From NCBI GenBank assembly GCA_944391275.1, contig CALXSZ010000055.1, positions 1-8,535 on the forward strand: a stretch of DNA of 8,535 nt, read 5' to 3'. Position numbers and translations under genes: made by a program. Below the pieces are notes generated by a model that saw only the letters and a list, made by a program, of their open reading frames with translations, was not told the DNA's origin and ran no database searches. This DNA comes from an uncultured Syntrophomonadaceae bacterium (lineage in GTDB: Bacteria; Bacillota; Syntrophomonadia; Syntrophomonadales; Syntrophomonadaceae). Positions 6,199-8,535 of the stretch are shown here, piece after piece (within the stretch, counting starts at the first letter, position 1; each line of letters opens with the position of its first letter).

Positions 6199-7056
6199 TT
6201 ACTCCTGGGCAACCGGCTGATCCAATACAGCCTGATCCATAATACTTAACCGTTCTTCTTCAGAGATCCCCGCTAAGATTTCATTAATTGACGTCAATAA
6301 TTCTTCCTGTCCCTTGGCAACGCCAACCGCGATCGCTACGTCGTCGTCGCTGCATTCAAAACCTTGTCCTTCTTCAAAGGTCACATAAGTAAAATTCGGA
6401 TTGGCCGCCGTAACACTAATTCCTTCCGGACGTTCTCCCACATAACCATCAATCATTCCAGACTCTAACGCCACGCGCATAGCCGGGAAATCCGTCATAG
6501 GCGTTTGATGATCCACTCCAGGGATTTGATCAATAACCGTATCATGGAACGTATTTAACTGAGCCGCAATCTTAGCGCCGGAAAAATCTTCCAACGTCGT
6601 AGCGTTTTCATACGGACCGCCCTTCTGGACGATCATTACCAGATCCGAACGATAGTATGGTTCGCTAAAATCAATCGAAACTTTTCGTTCTTCGGTTGGG
6701 GACATTCCTGCAATAATCGCGTCAATAACACCCGATTGCAAAGCTGGAACCAAACCGTCCCATTCCGTTTTCACAATAACCAATTCGCGGCCTAAACCAT
6801 CCGCAATTTTTTTTGCAATCTGCACATCATACCCACCGGCAAACTCCGACGTACCTTCAATAGGAATTCCGTTATCTTCTAATTGCGTCCAATTAAAAGG
6901 CGGATATCCACATTCCATTCCTACGCGAAATTCTTGTTTCGTCTCTTCATTCGACTGGGCGTTTTCTTGATCCTCTGTTCCTCCGCACCCTGCTACGCAC
7001 ATTCCCAACATCGCAACTAGGAATAACCCGATTAGAACTCTACTGATTTTCTTCAT
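6199..7056 (-). CDS. Amino acid ABC importer substrate-binding lipoprotein, predicted lysine-binding
   Basis: This 285-residue family 3 solute-binding protein has a lipoprotein signal peptide: basic MKKISR, hydrophobic core 7-19 and lipobox VAGC with Cys24 as the lipidated residue. An acidic linker (25-42) and two-lobed binding domain (43-285) follow. Visible landmarks are GYPPFNW (50-56), FAGGYDVQIAKKIA (72-85), WDGLVPALQSG and AGMSPTEERKVSIDF (116-130), where Arg124 should hold the ligand carboxylate. At the usual second-lobe amino-group Asp the sequence reads GYVGERPEG (204-212), with Glu208. It is anchored outside the membrane and delivers ligand to the permease. The ATG has AAGGAG eight bases upstream. 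It is the first gene after the lysine riboswitch; the lysine assignment rests on that RNA. Confidence 0.94.
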   Translation of the reverse strand: MKKISRVLIGLFLVAMLGMCVAGCGGTEDQENAQSNEETKQEFRVGMECGYPPFNWTQLEDNGIPIEGTSEFAGGYDVQIAKKIADGLGRELVIVKTEWDGLVPALQSGVIDAIIAGMSPTEERKVSIDFSEPYYRSDLVMIVQKGGPYENATTLEDFSGAKIAAQLNTFHDTVIDQIPGVDHQTPMTDFPAMRVALESGMIDGYVGERPEGISVTAANPNFTYVTFEEGQGFECSDDDVAIAVGVAKGQEELLTSINEILAGISEEERLSIMDQAVLDQPVAQE

Positions 7057-7119
7057 TCTTCCTACTCCTTTTTTATGGATTTTGCTTGACTGCTGAAGCT
7101 GCCGCTCATGATTTTTTAC

Positions 7120-7154
7120 AAAAAAATTGAGCGCAATTCAGTAGAATGCCCTCA
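7120..7154 (-). terminator. Riboswitch-controlled transcription terminator
   Basis: Minus strand: TGAGGGCATTC (7154-7144), loop TACT, then GAATTGCGCTCA (7139-7128) form an imperfect stem (about ten pairs, one bulged T, one G-G mismatch), followed by seven T's at 7126-7120. It lies about 45 bases beyond the lysine aptamer and 64 bases before the binding-protein start, the normal position for a lysine-OFF expression platform. Confidence 0.82.
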
Positions 7155-7198
7155 TGAAAAAAATTTCCTAATATTATATATTATGGATGATTTCGTTC

Positions 7199-7360
7199 AT
7201 GATAGCGCTCCACTTTTCGTGACAGTTCATTACATATTTTGCAATGACCCAGCAATGAATCTTCAGGTACAGTTTCATCACTTCGGCAAATTTTCTTTTC
7301 TTTTTCCTGGTACCTGCCAGTTTTCACGAAAAATACTTGTAAAATTTGCTCCTCTATCAT
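7199..7360 (-). promoter_or_regulatory. Lysine riboswitch (L-box) aptamer
   Basis: The minus-strand leader shows all five helices of the lysine aptamer. P1: ATGATAG (7360-7354) with CTATCAT (7205-7199). P2: GCAAATTTT (7349-7341) with AAAATTTGC (7294-7286), capped by CTGG/CCAG. P3: GTGATGAA (7281-7274) with TTCATTGC (7259-7252). P4: TCATTGC (7247-7241) with GTAATGA (7233-7227). P5: CAC/GTG around GAAAA (7221-7211). The P2 loop CAGGTA (7316-7311) is exactly complementary to TACCTG in the P3 loop (7269-7264), the known kissing contact. Conserved strings also match the B. subtilis lysC element: GATAGAGG near P1, GCCGAAG before P3 and CTGTCA...GGAG.GCTATC at the end. It should cause termination when lysine is plentiful. 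Helices were assigned by eye. Confidence 0.93.
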
Positions 7361-7396
7361 TATAAACTTAAAACGAATCGATTCTAAGCCGCATTT

Positions 7397-7426
7397 AGTC
7401 TAACATTGTTTGTCCTTTCCTGTCAA
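7397..7426 (-). promoter_or_regulatory. Sigma-A promoter of the riboswitch-importer operon
   Basis: The -35 TTGACA (7426-7421) is a perfect match. The -10 is TAGACT (7402-7397, 18-base spacer) or TTAGAC (17-base spacer). Transcription would begin near 7390, about 30 bases before riboswitch helix P1. A 10-base palindrome GAATCGATTC (7384-7375) sits right at the transcript start. Confidence 0.75.
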
Positions 7427-7509
7427 GAGATGTAAAGAAAACTATCTCATAGAAATACAAATTTCTTATAATTTATAGAAAAATTTATTCTTCTTAATAT
7501 TGGATCCGA

Positions 7510-7539
7510 GTAAATCGCTCCAAGCTAACTTCGATTTAC
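7510..7539. repeat. Inverted repeat downstream of the uridine phosphorylase gene
   Basis: On the minus strand GTAAATCG (7539-7532) and CGATTTAC (7517-7510) are perfect 8-base complements around a 14-base spacer that itself has AAG/CTT. It begins 20 bases past the udp stop codon but has no T run on either strand, so it is not a standard terminator; it could be a 3'-end stabilising hairpin or a binding site. A related GATTTTTAC lies just before it (7550-7542) and could compete for pairing. The remaining bases from about 7430 to 7509 are AT-rich with nothing I can name. Confidence 0.5.
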
Positions 7540-7558
7540 ATGGTAAAAATCATAAAAT

Positions 7559-8323
7559 TTAGGAATTCTTCTTCGCAATAATCTGACGAAAAGCCAAAAT
7601 AGCGCATCGAATAGCGATATCGGGATCCAAGTTTTGTTTTTGGTCGAGTCCCATTGCTTCTCGTTCTTGATTCCATATGGCAGAAAAAACGGCTCCACAA
7701 TGTACGCCGCGTGAAGCAGCGACGACAAATAAAGCCGCACTTTCCATTTCACTGGCCAAAACGCCTAACTGCTTATAAGCCTGCCATTTCGCCAGAAGCT
7801 GATCCGCAATCGGCATATGCTCAGGGTCATGCTGCCCGTAAAAAGCATCCTTTGCTTGAACAACTCCTACATGATGCGGGGCTTTTAATTCTTCAGCCGC
7901 ACGAACAAGCGCGCAAACTAGGTCAAAATCTGCCGTAGCCGGGTAGCCGATCGGCGCATATTCGTAGGTTGTTCCCTCTTGGCGCACGGCCGATTGGGCA
8001 ATAACCAAATCTCCTGCGCACACCTGAAGCTGAATACCTCCACAAGTCCCAACCCGAATGAAGTGCGTAACGCCAAGACGGATCAATTCCTCCATAGCGA
8101 TTGCAGCGGAAGGTCCGCCAATTCCCGTGGAAACGACGCTTATTTTTTCCCCAGCTAATTCGCCGGTATAGGTGACAAATTCCCGATTTTGTGCAATGAA
8201 CCGCGGTGCATCAAAATAACGAGCGATCTGTTTACAGCGTCCTGGATCTCCGGTTAAAATACAATAAGAACCAACATCCCCCGGCTGGCAGGATATGTGA
8301 AATTGTTTATCATTGAGTTGCAT
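7559..8323 (-). CDS. udp: Uridine phosphorylase-family nucleoside phosphorylase
   Basis: This 254-residue member of nucleoside phosphorylase family I (PNP_UDP_1) is close in length to E. coli Udp (253). Such cytoplasmic hexamers split nucleosides with phosphate into base and ribose-1-phosphate for pyrimidine salvage. Visible motifs: LTGDPGR (23-29, phosphate site), NREF (46-49), STGIGGPS (65-72), RVGTCGG (90-96, phosphate-binding Arg90) and SEMESAALF (191-199, ribose-binding Glu192-Met193-Glu194). The base-recognition Gln is present (FYGQ, Gln164), but the Arg that follows in E. coli (GQER) is replaced by GQHD, so uridine preference is less certain. The frame is open up to 8368, but I chose ATG 8323 because GGGGAG lies eight bases upstream and it gives the family length. 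It is a single-gene unit with its own promoter. Confidence 0.9.
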   Translation of the reverse strand: MQLNDKQFHISCQPGDVGSYCILTGDPGRCKQIARYFDAPRFIAQNREFVTYTGELAGEKISVVSTGIGGPSAAIAMEELIRLGVTHFIRVGTCGGIQLQVCAGDLVIAQSAVRQEGTTYEYAPIGYPATADFDLVCALVRAAEELKAPHHVGVVQAKDAFYGQHDPEHMPIADQLLAKWQAYKQLGVLASEMESAALFVVAASRGVHCGAVFSAIWNQEREAMGLDQKQNLDPDIAIRCAILAFRQIIAKKNS

Positions 8324-8358
8324 AATCGTTTCTCCCCTTTTTTCTATAATCCGTATCA

Positions 8359-8387
8359 AATATAACAATTCACTTCATAAAATGCAA
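8359..8387 (-). promoter_or_regulatory. Sigma-A promoter of udp
   Basis: TTGCAT (8387-8382, 4 of 6) and TATATT (8364-8359, 5 of 6) are separated by exactly 17 bases. The predicted start is near 8352, about 29 bases before the udp ATG, leaving a short leader with only the GGGGAG ribosome binding site. This position also argues for the ATG at 8323 over starts further upstream. Confidence 0.65.
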
Positions 8388-8401
8388 CTTATTGGAAAAA
8401 T

Positions 8402-8455
8402 AAAAAAGAAAAAAGCTCCCCTGAGGTGTACATCATGGCAGAATAAGGAAGGAGC
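8402..8455 (-). terminator. Possible terminator upstream of the udp promoter
   Basis: Minus strand: GCTCCTT (8455-8449) can pair with GGGGAGC (8421-8415) as five Watson-Crick plus two G-U pairs around a loop of about 27 bases, followed by TTTTTTCTTTTTT (8414-8402). The T tract is convincing, the stem weak. It would end a minus-strand transcript entering from beyond the window and insulate udp. Confidence 0.4.
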
Positions 8456-8506
8456 GAGTAAAATTTTAGCATAAGATGTCGAATTCAGAAAATAGGGGAC
8501 GAGTGT

Positions 8507-8535
8507 ATGAGACAGTATAAGGAATTGCTTCAAAA
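8507..8535 (+). CDS. Start of an unidentified plus-strand gene (cut by right edge)
   Basis: ATG at 8507 has AGGGGA (8494-8499) seven bases upstream and opens MRQYKELLQ before the window ends. Nine residues are too few to assign a family. An N-terminus of this kind occurs in thymidylate synthase (MKQYLxLL), which would suit a nucleotide-metabolism neighbour, but that is only a guess. It would be divergent from udp. A minus-strand reading frame ending near 8469 cannot be excluded as the real gene here. Confidence 0.4.

Noticed and set aside
7375..7384. GAATCGATTC palindrome at the riboswitch transcript start as a repressor operator
   Set aside because: Only ten bases, single copy in the window, and regulation is already explained by the riboswitch.
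7057..7558. A hidden small gene or T-box in the 500-base gap upstream of the importer
   Set aside because: No conserved T-box motif (TGGNACCGCG) is seen and no ORF has a good start; the promoter, lysine riboswitch and terminator account for most of the gap.
8345..8350. Plus-strand TATAAT upstream of the right-edge gene
   Set aside because: No -35 box at 16-18 bases upstream; it lies in the udp leader and looks like chance.
1..8535. CRISPR array, insertion sequence, phage or defence genes
   Set aside because: No regularly spaced repeats, transposase, integrase or terminal inverted repeats are visible; all substantial genes belong to housekeeping, sporulation or transport families.

Overview
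The window looks like chromosomal DNA of a spore-forming, low-to-moderate GC Bacillota (Clostridia- or Negativicutes-like). The evidence is a complete spoIIP gene behind a near-consensus sigma-E promoter, an lspA-rluD pair joined as in Bacillota, strong AGGAGG-type ribosome binding sites, frequent GTG/TTG starts and a lysine (L-box) riboswitch. I cannot fix the genus. Nothing points to a mobile element, phage or CRISPR array.

Layout. (1) Positions 1-3214, all on the minus strand and read right to left: lspA (signal peptidase II), rluD-type pseudouridine synthase (4-base ATGA overlap), a two-domain PPK2 polyphosphate:AMP phosphotransferase, then the 5' part of engB (ribosome-assembly GTPase), cut by the left edge. 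(2) Positions 3336-4484, plus strand: a stand-alone spoIIP with its own promoter, divergent from lspA. (3) Positions 4489-4535: a bidirectional terminator between the converging spoIIP and ABC transporter genes. (4) Positions 4534-7426, minus strand: an amino-acid ABC importer, in transcription order promoter, lysine riboswitch with terminator, lipoprotein substrate-binding protein, a 146-base gap with a tiny ORF running into a second terminator, permease, ATPase. (5) Positions 7559-8387, minus strand: a uridine-phosphorylase-family gene with its own promoter. (6) Right edge: a possible terminator and the first codons of an unidentified plus-strand gene.

The central result is functional. The leader at 7120-7360 folds into the five-helix lysine riboswitch, with a 6-base kissing complement between the P2 and P3 loops and a lysine-OFF terminator. 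This makes the downstream importer a predicted lysine transporter, which the proteins alone would leave as 'polar amino acid'. A second control layer sits between the binding-protein and permease genes: a strong intrinsic terminator whose 5' arm contains the end of a 17-codon ORF with a good ribosome binding site. This could set the ratio of binding protein to membrane complex, or act as a translation-dependent attenuator. The substrate-binding protein is a lipoprotein, so it is a natural client of the signal peptidase encoded by lspA in the same window.
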